Positions 35,189-43,553 of a stretch of DNA of 64,000 nt are shown here, piece by piece. The stretch is from the NCBI GenBank assembly GCA_016297945.1, contig JAEDFR010000001.1, positions 12,420 through 76,419 of the forward strand, given 5' to 3'. Within the stretch, counting starts at the first letter, position 1, and each line of letters opens with the position of its first letter. This stretch comes from Lachnospiraceae bacterium (lineage in GTDB: Bacteria; Bacillota; Clostridia; Lachnospirales; Lachnospiraceae). Under the pieces are notes generated by a model. That model was not told the DNA's origin. It made no database searches and was given only the letters and a program-made list of their open reading frames with translations. Made by a program: the position numbers and the translations under genes.

Positions 35189-36552
35189 TCTCCTACAGCT
35201 TCTTTGATGATTTTTGCCATATAATCAAGCTTTTCATCGGTCATACCGGGATATACGCCAACCCAAAAGGTATCTCTCATAATGCGATCCGAGTTTTCCA
35301 AATTCCCAACAACACGGTATCCTCTTTTCTCTTGTCGCATCTGATCAAAGCAGGGATGCTTTGTTAAATTGCCCGCAAACAGCATTCTTGTCTGAATTCC
35401 GTGCGATTCAATATAAGAAACCACTTTATTTCTGTCAACACCATCTTTACAGGTTAACATAAATCCAAACCAGCTGGGATTCGAGCCTTCACACGCAACC
35501 GGCAAAACCAAACGGTCTTCAACTTCTTTTAATGCCTGAAACAGTCTTTCAAAATGCTCTCTTCTTTTCTCCGCAAAAGACGGCATTTTCATAAGCTGCG
35601 CACATCCGATTGCAGCCTGCATATCGGTTGCTTTTAAATTATAACCAAAATGCGAATATACATATTTATGGTCATAGCCCAAAGGAAGCTCTCCGTACTG
35701 TCTGTCAAACCGATGTCCGCACAAATTATCCTGTCCGGAAGCGCAGACACAGTCTCTTCCCCAATCCCTAAAAGAACGTATACACTTATGCAAAAGCGGA
35801 TTATCCGTATAAACCGCTCCGCCTTCTCCCATCGTCATATGATGTGGCGGATAAAAACTGGAAGTTCCGATATCCCCAATGGTACCGGTCTTCTTCGTAA
35901 GCGTCTGATAACTTCCATCTTCTTTCATGATCTGAACATCATAAGTGCTTCCCAACGCATCACAATTATCTTCAATCAACCACAGATTATGCTTTTCACA
36001 AAATGCCTTAACTGCATTTAAATCAAACGGATTTCCCAAGGTATGGGCAGCCATAACCACTTTTGTTTTATCCGACAAAGCCGCTTCTAACTGCGTAATG
36101 TCCATATTGTACTGCGGTATGGTAACATCGATAAAAACAGGAACCACGCCATATTGAATCGCAGGTGTAACCGTCGTAGGGAACCCTGCTGCCACTGTTA
36201 TCATTTCATCTCCGGGCTTTACCTGTCTCTCACCCAACAAGGGGGATGTTAACGCCATAAAAGCCAAAAGATTGGCACTAGAACCCGAATTTACAAGAGA
36301 ACAATATTTCACTCCTAAATAGTCCGAAAACTCTTTTTCAAACTGATTGGTGTATTTCCCGCTCGTCAGCCAGAAATCCAATGCCGAATCTACCAGATTG
36401 GTCATTTCTTCCCTGTCATATACTCTGGATGCATATGGAATTCTGTCTCCTTCGGCAAACGGCTTTTCCTGATTATGATAAGTATCACAATAAGCCGCTA
36501 CCATATCTAATATCTGCTTTTTTGCTTCTTTCTCAGACATATTTTCAAACAT
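35179..36552 (-). CDS. rfbH: CDP-4-keto-6-deoxyglucose 3-dehydrase (E1), RfbH
   Basis: About 457 residues. The DegT-type fold uses PMP, and the usual PLP lysine is replaced by His (SFYPPHHMTMGEGGAV), as expected for the E1 dehydrase. A [2Fe-2S] set is present: Cys in EDNCDALGS, then C-V-C-seven-residues-C in RDCVCASGQDNLCG. Both features separate it from simple aminotransferases. I chose ATG 36552 (MFENMSEKEAKKQ); the frame is open 23 codons further into rfbF but that part is unrelated. It needs an E3-type reductase partner, which is not seen in this window. Four bases separate it from the rfbF stop codon. Confidence 0.92.
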   Translation of the reverse strand: MFENMSEKEAKKQILDMVAAYCDTYHNQEKPFAEGDRIPYASRVYDREEMTNLVDSALDFWLTSGKYTNQFEKEFSDYLGVKYCSLVNSGSSANLLAFMALTSPLLGERQVKPGDEMITVAAGFPTTVTPAIQYGVVPVFIDVTIPQYNMDITQLEAALSDKTKVVMAAHTLGNPFDLNAVKAFCEKHNLWLIEDNCDALGSTYDVQIMKEDGSYQTLTKKTGTIGDIGTSSFYPPHHMTMGEGGAVYTDNPLLHKCIRSFRDWGRDCVCASGQDNLCGHRFDRQYGELPLGYDHKYVYSHFGYNLKATDMQAAIGCAQLMKMPSFAEKRREHFERLFQALKEVEDRLVLPVACEGSNPSWFGFMLTCKDGVDRNKVVSYIESHGIQTRMLFAGNLTKHPCFDQMRQEKRGYRVVGNLENSDRIMRDTFWVGVYPGMTDEKLDYMAKIIKEAVGECR

Positions 36553-36556
36553 ATTG

Positions 36557-37333
36557 TCACTCCCATACCTTCCAAGGTGCTTTACCATTCTGCCACATAT
36601 CCTGTAACTTCTCCAATTCACGCTTGGTATCCATACACTGCCAGAAACCGTTATATATGTATGCTTTCAACTCATTTTTATGAATCAGTTCTGCAATCGG
36701 TTCCTTTTCAAACACCGTATCATCATTTTCCAGATAGTCAAATATTTCAGGCTCTAAAACCATAAAACCGGCATTAATTCTACTTCCGTCACTGACATCT
36801 TTTTCACGGAAATTGCGAATGGTCTGATTGACGTCAATATCTAAAATCCCAAATCTCTGTCCTAAAGATACAGCCGTAATCGTCGCTGTCTTTCCGTGTG
36901 AACGATGGAACTGCAACAGTTTATTGATATCGATGTCAGAAACGGCATCTCCATAGGTTAACATAAATGTTTCATTCCCAATATATTTCTGTATTCTTTT
37001 GACGCGTCCACCGGTCATCGTATTTAGTCCCGTATCAACCAAGGTGACTTTCCATGGTTCTGAAACATTATTGTGCACTGTCATCTGATTATCATTAGTA
37101 AAATCAAAAGTCACATCACAATTATACAGATAATAATCGGCAAACCACTCCTTAATCATATGTTGTTTGTATCCGCAGCATATCACAAACTCATTGAACC
37201 CATAATGTGAATATTGTTTCATAATATGCCATAAAATCGGCTTTTCTCCGATTTCAATCATCGGCTTTGGCTTTAAATGGCTTTCCTCACTGATTCTGGT
37301 TCCGAATCCTCCGGCTAAAATAACGACTTTCAT
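36557..37333 (-). CDS. rfbF: Glucose-1-phosphate cytidylyltransferase
   Basis: A 258-residue nucleotidyltransferase. VVILAGGFGTRISEESHLKP is the nucleotide-binding loop, KPMIEIGEKPILWHIMKQY the sugar-phosphate side, and LTYGDAVSDID the metal site (about 125). The GFGTRISEE and GEKPILWHI forms are typical of RfbF. It makes CDP-glucose from CTP and glucose-1-phosphate and is the first gene of the operon, consistent with pathway order. A promoter candidate is at 37392-37420. Confidence 0.95.
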   Translation of the reverse strand: MKVVILAGGFGTRISEESHLKPKPMIEIGEKPILWHIMKQYSHYGFNEFVICCGYKQHMIKEWFADYYLYNCDVTFDFTNDNQMTVHNNVSEPWKVTLVDTGLNTMTGGRVKRIQKYIGNETFMLTYGDAVSDIDINKLLQFHRSHGKTATITAVSLGQRFGILDIDVNQTIRNFREKDVSDGSRINAGFMVLEPEIFDYLENDDTVFEKEPIAELIHKNELKAYIYNGFWQCMDTKRELEKLQDMWQNGKAPWKVWE

Positions 37334-37391
37334 AATATCTAAACTCCCCTGTATGACAATGTCTTATACAAATAATAAAATTCCAATTTTT

Positions 37392-37420
37392 ATTTTATTA
37401 TGACAGCATTTTTTTGTCAA
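37392..37420 (-). promoter_or_regulatory. Promoter of the CDP-dideoxyhexose operon
   Basis: TTGACA (37420-37415) and TAAAAT (37397-37392) on the minus strand with a 17-base spacer, upstream of rfbF. Confidence 0.55.
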
Positions 37421-37478
37421 TTTGAGCATACTTTGCAATTTATATTTTGGCATCCTTTGCAATTTTATATTATCTAAA

Positions 37479-37504
37479 AAAGGGTATCAAAATAGATACC
37501 CTTT
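37479..37504 (-). terminator. Intrinsic terminator of the SGNH/DUF4214 gene
   Basis: AAAGGGTATC and GATACCCTTT form a perfect 10-base stem with a six-base loop, followed on the minus strand by further Ts. It lies 32 bases after the stop codon of the gene at 37537. Confidence 0.88.
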
Positions 37505-37536
37505 AACATTTCCTATGAAATTACACATATAATCTT

Positions 37537-39153
37537 TTATAGCCCATATTTCTGCATAATCTCTCTAAATTCTTTAGAATTTGCAAAGCCATTTAATACT
37601 GCATCTCTTGTTTTTCCATTTTTTAATTGTTTCAGCCAATACTCATATCCTTCTTGATCATATTCACGACCCAAAAATGTTCGATACAGTACTTTGATAT
37701 ACTCGCCATCACTCAACTTTTTATTTTTGAATTCCTGCGAATGGAAAAATCCTTTTGTTGATACATTGAGGATGGAATCTTTTCCGTCTAAAACAACGCC
37801 ACACCAATAATTCAATCCATCAATATCATATGTTCTTCCCAGTGCCTTTGTATATAATCTTGAAACAAACTGGGTCAAACCAACATTTTTATCTCTATCT
37901 TCGGATAAAACAACCGTTCCCCTTTCAATACCATATTGATTACAAATGGATGTAAATTCTTTTGATTCGGAAAATCCTTTAAATACAAACCTTCTAGATA
38001 CACCATTTTGTAATAATTTTACCCAATAATTACGACCTTCTTCATCTGACGAACGATTCATCATAGTAACATAAAGTAATTCAACATATTCTTCATCTGT
38101 GTAATTATGTGCCGTAAATTCTTTACTGAAAAAGAAACCTTCTGCAGCTTGCGCACCACTAATCGTTTTACTATTCAAGAGCTCAAACCAATACCGAACT
38201 CCTTCATCATCCGGATCTCGCAACAGGCAGTTATTATATAACCGGATTACAAATTTTACAACATCATTTACATCTACATTCTGCTGCTTTTCTTCGCTCT
38301 TTAAAAAATCGTTTAGATAATAACCGGCAGCTTGCTGCAACTGCGCATTGGGATGAACATTATCAACGTAATAATTTGCATAATTATCCATTGTAATTCC
38401 AAAATGTGAATAAAAATCAATTGTCTTAGCTCCATTCTTTGAGCAAACAGACTTGATTCCATTTACATATGCCGGATAATAATAACCATTCATATTCGGT
38501 TTATTTTGCAACTGTTTATAACAAGGGAAAGGCAAAATAACATATGTCTTTACCCCTACATTATTACATTTAGTAAGAACTGTATTAAGCGCACCACAAG
38601 TGGTCAGCGTACCAACACTGGTAGTGTCCCCAACTGTACAGGAAATGCTAAAGTCATTGACACCAAACATGATAAATACGGCATCATAATCTGCTAATTT
38701 AACATCCTCTAATTCTGTCATAATGTTAGGAGTATGTGCTGTCGCATAGGTAGCTCCTCCGATTGCTTTATTCGTAATGGATGCCGAATTTACCTGAGAG
38801 AAATAATAAATATATGGATTCACATAATTTCCACTTTTATCATGATACCCACAGGAAATACTGTCTCCTAAAAACAGATATTTTCTACCGTCAGCTTCTG
38901 TCTGCAGGTTGTCCTGATTATTAGGAACAGCAGATAATTCTCTTTGCAATTCATCTTCTGTTAATTCCCATTCCAGTTCCTCACCAACATTGTCCGCTTG
39001 CTCTTGAACCGGTACCTCTTCTTGAACGTCTTCCTGAACTTGTTCTAAATCCTGTATTCCGTTGTCTGACAACGTTGTAGCATTTACAGGAACAGCAAAC
39101 AATAAGGCCCCAGTCAGCAACCACGCCCAAAACATCTTTCCAATTTTTCTCAT
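37537..39153 (-). CDS. Secreted SGNH hydrolase with DUF4214 repeats
   Basis: 538 residues with an N-terminal signal peptide (MRKIGKMFWAWLLTGALLFA, cleavage after about VNA). An acidic Glu/Gln-rich linker follows, then an SGNH/GDSL hydrolase domain (about 90-285): YLFLGDSISCGY with the catalytic Ser, FGVNDFS, and DNVHPNAQ with Asp and His. The C-terminal half (about 295-538) has DUF4214 repeats, recognisable as repeated LYRTFLGREYDQEGYEYWL-like units ending in GF-x-x-S-x-EF. It probably removes acyl groups from a cell-surface glycan outside the cell. No sortase motif; the repeats may hold it on the surface. Confidence 0.88.
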   Translation of the reverse strand: MRKIGKMFWAWLLTGALLFAVPVNATTLSDNGIQDLEQVQEDVQEEVPVQEQADNVGEELEWELTEDELQRELSAVPNNQDNLQTEADGRKYLFLGDSISCGYHDKSGNYVNPYIYYFSQVNSASITNKAIGGATYATAHTPNIMTELEDVKLADYDAVFIMFGVNDFSISCTVGDTTSVGTLTTCGALNTVLTKCNNVGVKTYVILPFPCYKQLQNKPNMNGYYYPAYVNGIKSVCSKNGAKTIDFYSHFGITMDNYANYYVDNVHPNAQLQQAAGYYLNDFLKSEEKQQNVDVNDVVKFVIRLYNNCLLRDPDDEGVRYWFELLNSKTISGAQAAEGFFFSKEFTAHNYTDEEYVELLYVTMMNRSSDEEGRNYWVKLLQNGVSRRFVFKGFSESKEFTSICNQYGIERGTVVLSEDRDKNVGLTQFVSRLYTKALGRTYDIDGLNYWCGVVLDGKDSILNVSTKGFFHSQEFKNKKLSDGEYIKVLYRTFLGREYDQEGYEYWLKQLKNGKTRDAVLNGFANSKEFREIMQKYGL

Positions 39154-39216
39154 ACTCCCACTGTCCTTTACCTATTTTTATTATAGCTTTATCTAATAAA
39201 ACTAAGGAATGTATTA

Positions 39217-39246
39217 ATTCTATTATAAACAGTGTGTTTTTGTCAA
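39217..39246 (-). promoter_or_regulatory. Promoter candidate of the SGNH/DUF4214 gene
   Basis: TTGACA (39246-39241) and TAGAAT (39222-39217) on the minus strand, 18-base spacer, 64 bases upstream of the start codon. Confidence 0.5.
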
Positions 39247-39299
39247 ATAATGGCAAACTAGCTCTATCACTAACAACCCCAATATGCACCGTCCTCTGC

Positions 39300-39623
39300 T
39301 CATATATTCTTTCCAGCTACTTTTCTTATATTTTGTTTCACTTTTCGAACATCTTGATCTAAAAAATCAAACAATTCTGTGAATTTTTTATCCAACTGAT
39401 CAAATCGCTTCATCATTTGCTTTTCAACTGAAGCATTTTTTTCATCCATGGAATTCATTTTTTCATCCATAGCGTCAAATTTTTTATCGATAGCGTCAAA
39501 TTTATCATCTATGGCGTCAAATCGTTTATCGTGCATTTCTAATTTGTCATTGATTAAAACGATCTCTGTTTTTATTTGGCTTACTTCACCGACTACTTTT
39601 TCTAATAATTGTCTGTTTGTCAT
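39300..39623 (-). CDS. Small coiled-coil protein with heptad repeats
   Basis: 107 residues beginning MTNRQLLEKVVGEVSQIK; ATG 39623 follows AAAAGGAG and is preferred to a TTG three codons upstream. Residues about 35-75 consist of seven-residue units of the type KFDAIDD, a coiled coil of alternating F/I/M core positions. The C-terminus is a basic helix. No membrane segment. Such proteins are common as hypothetical DUF-type coiled coils in Firmicutes; the function is unknown. It lies between dprA and the SGNH hydrolase gene. Confidence 0.7.
   Translation of the reverse strand: MTNRQLLEKVVGEVSQIKTEIVLINDKLEMHDKRFDAIDDKFDAIDKKFDAMDEKMNSMDEKNASVEKQMMKRFDQLDKKFTELFDFLDQDVRKVKQNIRKVAGKNI
39442..39546. 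repeat. 21-base tandem repeat in the coiled-coil gene
   Basis: Five consecutive 21-base units, the middle three containing ATAGCGTCAAAT or ATGGCGTCAAAT, encode the heptads. The outer units are more diverged. Confidence 0.75.
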
Positions 39624-39711
39624 AACAATCAACTCCTTTTTTCATTCTAACTTTATAAATTATCATTGTCAATTTGTTTTATCGTTTTTTTATTATATTT
39701 TTTGCGAAATA

Positions 39712-41001
39712 TCACTTTTGTTTCATGCGATAAAAACCGTTTATCTCTTCAACCATTCCTTTTCGCTCCATATCTGCCAATTCAATCATAAGTTTCTGAA
39801 TTTCGATTTCATTAAGTTTACATAAAATCTCATCCAGCGATTGAAACTGCAGATCCAGGTGGTCATAAATCTCTTTTTGCACGGAATTGAGTCTATATTC
39901 TTTTTCAATATCCACTTTCCAATCGTCACACAAATCTTTATTTTTCTCATCACACTTTGCCGATAAGGAATGCTGATAAAGCGAATGGGAATAGATTTCA
40001 CTCACAAATTCATCCATGTCCCATATTATACCGGCTCCCTGCGCAATCAGACGATTGCAACCGTAGCTTAACCGGTCATGCAATCTGCCGGGGATGGCAT
40101 ATACATTTTTCCCCTGCTCCAATGCTCTTTCCACCGTAATCAAGGTCCCACTTTTTTCCTTTGCCTCTATCACTACGATTGCATCTGCCAGACCACTGAT
40201 AATTCGGTTTCTCATAGGAAAATGCTTCCTCTCTGCCGGTGTTTTTGGAACAAACTCACTGATAACACCGCCATGACATTCTCCGTTTGCCAGTCTTTCA
40301 TATAAGTCATAATTTTCTTCCGGATAACACACATCCACTCCGGAGCCCAAAACGCCAAAGGAACAACCTCCATTCTCCAGTGCCGCCAGCTGACCAATAC
40401 CGTCAATTCCACGTGCAAGGCCACTAATAACCCCAATTTGATTTTCTGCCAATCGCTTTCCCAGTTGTTTTGCCATCATAGTTCCATATCCGGAACAGTT
40501 TCTGGAACCAATAATGGCAACCAATGGCATCTTCTCATCCGGCAATTTTCCTTTTACGAACAATGCAGAAGGTGCGTCGTCAATCTCTTTTAATTTTGTT
40601 GGATAACCATCTAAATATTTTGGAACACAAAAGATATGATTGGTTAAGATTTGTTGATATTGTGAGAACACATCCCATTCCTGAATGTGCTTTTCCATGA
40701 ATTGTTTTCTAATCTGCTTTGAATCGGATAATTGTCCGATTAAGTGTAATTCTTGATATAAGTAGCTTTTTAAGCTGCCTTTTATGAGTTGTACATACAT
40801 TTCTTCATAGCTATGATACATACCATACAACTTTTCAATCGTCCTGACACCCACGGATGGCATTGTTTCCCAAAAATATGCATATGCGCACTCCGTATGC
40901 CATGCGGTGTTTTTTTCGCTTGTTTTTTCATTCGCAATGTGACTATTTGCTTTTTGATTTTTTTTGTTTCCACTTTCTTCTTGAATATTCCTCTTTATCA
41001 T
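39712..41001 (-). CDS. dprA: DNA processing protein DprA
   Basis: A 429-residue DprA/Smf protein, which loads RecA on incoming single-stranded DNA. An N-terminal helical region (AYFWETMPSVGVRTIEKLYG, about 40-60) precedes the Rossmann domain (about 160-350): VAIIGSRNCSGYG, ISGLARGIDGIGQ, GVLGSGVDVCYPEEN, SEFVPKTPAERKHFPMRNRI, SGTLITVERALEQG. A winged-helix-like region ends the protein (LDEILCKLNEIEIQKLMIE). The first about 32 residues are not conserved, and the ATG at 41001 lacks a ribosome site; a small frame with a good site overlaps it (40943-41047). Confidence 0.93.
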   Translation of the reverse strand: MIKRNIQEESGNKKNQKANSHIANEKTSEKNTAWHTECAYAYFWETMPSVGVRTIEKLYGMYHSYEEMYVQLIKGSLKSYLYQELHLIGQLSDSKQIRKQFMEKHIQEWDVFSQYQQILTNHIFCVPKYLDGYPTKLKEIDDAPSALFVKGKLPDEKMPLVAIIGSRNCSGYGTMMAKQLGKRLAENQIGVISGLARGIDGIGQLAALENGGCSFGVLGSGVDVCYPEENYDLYERLANGECHGGVISEFVPKTPAERKHFPMRNRIISGLADAIVVIEAKEKSGTLITVERALEQGKNVYAIPGRLHDRLSYGCNRLIAQGAGIIWDMDEFVSEIYSHSLYQHSLSAKCDEKNKDLCDDWKVDIEKEYRLNSVQKEIYDHLDLQFQSLDEILCKLNEIEIQKLMIELADMERKGMVEEINGFYRMKQK

Positions 41002-41047
41002 AAATTATGTCAACCATTTGTGCATACATCTCTCTTAAATTGCTCAT
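40943..41047 (-). CDS. Possible 34-residue upstream peptide overlapping dprA
   Basis: ATG 41047 follows AAAAGGTGATTAACA, a good ribosome binding site, whereas dprA ATG 41001 has none. The peptide begins MSNLREMYAQMVDIIYDKEE, is lysine-rich at the end, and stops at 40943, overlapping the start of dprA in another frame. It could couple translation to dprA, or the site could belong to a frameshifted dprA start. No homology known to me. Confidence 0.4.
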   Translation of the reverse strand: MSNLREMYAQMVDIIYDKEEYSRRKWKQKKSKSK

Positions 41048-41162
41048 TGTTAATCACCTTTTTGCAAATTTGCCCATCTAATTTTCATTTGGAAGTTCTT
41101 TTCACTTCCATTTTTATAAATCCTTTCTTATTCAGCCTTCATCCATTCTTATGAATTCGTTC

Positions 41163-41474
41163 TTATAAACATCGGCGGATGATTTCCGGATCATTTAATG
41201 CATACTCTAAAATGCGGCTCAAAATTCCGGTATAACCTTTCCCCAGCGATTTTGCTTTTTTCATTGTTTCTGCGGATACTCTTAATGTTAACACCTGTTT
41301 CTGTCTTTCTTCTCTTTTTTCTTTTGCAACTCTGCGAAACTGCTCCATCATTTCCTCTGTAATTTCAGGTGAATCCTCATCAAATACAATATGATGTCTT
41401 TTTGCATTCTCAATTTCCATTAATTGTTTTTCTGTAATATCGCCGAGTTTTTCTACTTTAATAGTTTTCTTCAT
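41163..41474 (-). CDS. brnA: BrnA-like CopG-type antitoxin
   Basis: 103 residues. The N-terminal half is charged (EKLGDITEKQLMEIENAKRH, DSPEITEEMMEQFRRVA); the C-terminal half has a short strand and helices in ribbon-helix-helix order (VLTLRVSAETMKKAKSLGKG, then YTGILSRILEYAL). BrnA antitoxins have the same layout, with the DNA-binding domain at the C-terminus, and repress their own operon. Its start overlaps the end of the toxin gene by 17 bases, which suggests coupled translation. Confidence 0.75.
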   Translation of the reverse strand: MKKTIKVEKLGDITEKQLMEIENAKRHHIVFDEDSPEITEEMMEQFRRVAKEKREERQKQVLTLRVSAETMKKAKSLGKGYTGILSRILEYALNDPEIIRRCL

Positions 41475-41730
41475 AATATAATTCCTTTTCCTTTCTTGTT
41501 GCTAACCTTGCCGATATCATGCGAATTTTTGCTAATCGCAATGTATATACCACAACTAATACTTCCTCTACCAACCCGATAGTAATATATCTGTCTTCAT
41601 TTATACTATGTACGATATCGTAATAATCCAAACGGTTTTCATCCAGAAATACTCTGGCTGAAGTCTCAAATGATATATGATGCTTTTTCATATTTGCATC
41701 ATTCTTATTTGTATCCCATTCTATTTTCAT
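41458..41730 (-). CDS. brnT: BrnT-family ribonuclease toxin
   Basis: 90 residues, beginning IEWDTNKNDANMKKHHISFE and continuing SARVFLDENRLDYYD, RYITIGLVEEVLVVVYTLR and IRMISARLATRKEKELYYE. The W-D-x-x-K-x-x-x-N-x-x-K-H-x-I-x-F opening and ISARxAxxxEx-x-Y ending are the defining pattern of BrnT, a RelE-fold mRNA-cleaving toxin. It precedes its antitoxin gene. A strange periodic tract (41751-41869) lies directly upstream. Confidence 0.88.
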   Translation of the reverse strand: MKIEWDTNKNDANMKKHHISFETSARVFLDENRLDYYDIVHSINEDRYITIGLVEEVLVVVYTLRLAKIRMISARLATRKEKELYYEENY

Positions 41731-41750
41731 TTGTCACCTCCATTATATAC

Positions 41751-41869
41751 ATTTTATAATTCTTTTTGCAATACATTTTGTAATACTTTTCAGAATACAT
41801 TTTGCAATGCTTTCTCAACACATTTTACAATTCTTTTCGCAATGCATTTTGCAATACTTTTTGAAGTGC
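41751..41869. repeat. Ten imperfect 12-base tandem repeats upstream of brnT
   Basis: The tract divides into ten units of 12 bases (one of 11). Examples are ATTTTATAATTC, TTTTTGCAATAC, ATTTTGTAATAC, TTTTCAGAATAC and ATTTTGCAATGC. Units tend to alternate between an ATTTT and a TTTT/TTTC start. It occupies most of the gap between comM and brnT. Confidence 0.75.
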
Positions 41870-41888
41870 TTTTATAAATATTTCCAGT

Positions 41889-43553
41889 TTATCTATCCAA
41901 CAACCCGCGATAGGAAACAGCTTCTAATATATGTTTTTCATCTATAATCTGTGCACCATCCAGATCCGCAATTGTCCTTGCGACCCGTAACGTGCGATGA
42001 TATCCCCGCATACTCAGATTTTTGGTATTATAATAATTCTCCATGATTTTTTCCGCATGATTCGTCATACCACAGATTTTCTCCATTTCTTTTGCCGCAA
42101 TCCTTCCGTTATATACGCCTATTCCATTTCGATTCTTTTGAATTTCTCTTGCTTTTATAACTCTTTTCCGAATACTTTCGCTGGTCTCCTCCTGCGTTTT
42201 TTTCCTCATCTGTTCATAGGAACCGCGTAAAACATTTACACATAGATCAAAACGATTTAATAACGGTCCCGATATACTATGAACATATCGTTCGACTTCT
42301 TTTTGACCGCAGTTACAGTGGTTTCTGTCAGGATAGTAGCCACACGGACAAGGGTTCATGGCTGCAACAAGCATAAAATTGCATGGATAGACATAGCTCC
42401 CACTTTTTCTGGTGATCACAATTTGCCCTTCTTCCATAGGTTGTCTGAGCATATCCAACGTTTGTCTTTTAAATTCCGGTAATTCGTCTAAGAAAAGCAC
42501 ACCGTGATTTGATAAAGAAATGATTCCCGGCATCGGAATAATGCCGCCACCGACAAGAGCCTGCGGTGTAATGGTATGATGTGCACTTTGATATGGTCTT
42601 TCCCGAATAAAAGGAAAATCCTCATGAAGTAAGCCGGCAACACTATATATCTTAGATGTTTCCAACATTTCCTCTTCCTCCATGGGTGGTAAGATGCCCG
42701 CGAGCGCAGTAGCGATCATGGATTTTCCGGTTCCGGGAGGTCCTGTTAACAGTAGATTGTGAAATCCTGCCGCCGCAATCTCCGCGGCACGTTTAGCTGC
42801 CTTTTGTCCGATGATATCACTAAAATCTAGTTTCACGTTTATTTTTTCTTTTGTCTTTTTTCCGATTTTTGCTATGTTATCTTCTCTGATGGTAATCTGA
42901 TTATTTTCTTCTTTATTTTTCTTTTTATTTTCTTCTTTTTTCTTTTTATTTTTTTCATCATTCTCTCTTTCTATAGTCTTTTCCTGTGTGATTATATCAA
43001 TATTTGCTCCGATGTTTTTATTTTGCTCTTTCACACTTTCCAAAGAACGTTGAAAAATCATGATCAATTCATCTAAATCTTGTAAAGGAATCGTTTCTAT
43101 TCCCTTGATAAATCGTGCCTCCCTACAATTATCCATTGGCAACAGGCATTTGCTTATTCCACACGCTTTTGCCTTTAATAGAATTGGCAGAATTCCACTC
43201 ACTCCACGAATTTTTCCATCCAGCCCCAACTCTCCGATTGCCATCCAATTACATTCCTTCGGAAGATTTATAATTCCCATGGAAGCTAATATGCCAATTG
43301 CAATCGGCAGATCAAACGCTGTCCCGCCTTTTTTGATTCCGGCGGGTGATAAGTTTATCGTCACTCGTTTTGGCGGAATCGCATAGCCAATATTTTTTAA
43401 TGCTACACGAACACGCTCTGCCGACTCTTTTACCTCATGTCCCAGATTTCCAACTAAATCCATACATGGCAACCCGTCTGCCATATCAATTTCTGCCGTA
43501 ACAAGATATCCTTCGACACCATTTACGGCTCCTGTCAATAAAGATTTAACCAT
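41889..43553 (-). CDS. comM: ComM/YifB-family Mg-chelatase-like ATPase
   Basis: A 554-residue AAA+ protein. A Lon-like N-terminal domain (about 1-165) precedes the ATPase domain (about 245-445) with Walker A LTGPPGTGKSMIA, Walker B VLFLDELPEF and a CxCG-rich segment CPCGYYPDRNHCNCG. A C-terminal domain ends the protein (SMRGYHRTLRVARTIADL). ComM helicases help branch migration of incoming DNA during transformation. Between the first two domains is an unusual low-complexity insert, residues about 170-235, mostly Lys, Glu and Asn. dprA and pilT are close by. Confidence 0.92.
   Translation of the reverse strand: MVKSLLTGAVNGVEGYLVTAEIDMADGLPCMDLVGNLGHEVKESAERVRVALKNIGYAIPPKRVTINLSPAGIKKGGTAFDLPIAIGILASMGIINLPKECNWMAIGELGLDGKIRGVSGILPILLKAKACGISKCLLPMDNCREARFIKGIETIPLQDLDELIMIFQRSLESVKEQNKNIGANIDIITQEKTIERENDEKNKKKKEENKKKNKEENNQITIREDNIAKIGKKTKEKINVKLDFSDIIGQKAAKRAAEIAAAGFHNLLLTGPPGTGKSMIATALAGILPPMEEEEMLETSKIYSVAGLLHEDFPFIRERPYQSAHHTITPQALVGGGIIPMPGIISLSNHGVLFLDELPEFKRQTLDMLRQPMEEGQIVITRKSGSYVYPCNFMLVAAMNPCPCGYYPDRNHCNCGQKEVERYVHSISGPLLNRFDLCVNVLRGSYEQMRKKTQEETSESIRKRVIKAREIQKNRNGIGVYNGRIAAKEMEKICGMTNHAEKIMENYYNTKNLSMRGYHRTLRVARTIADLDGAQIIDEKHILEAVSYRGLLDR

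Noticed and set aside
41751..41869. CRISPR-like array
   Set aside because: Repeats are contiguous 12-base units without spacers, and no cas genes are near.
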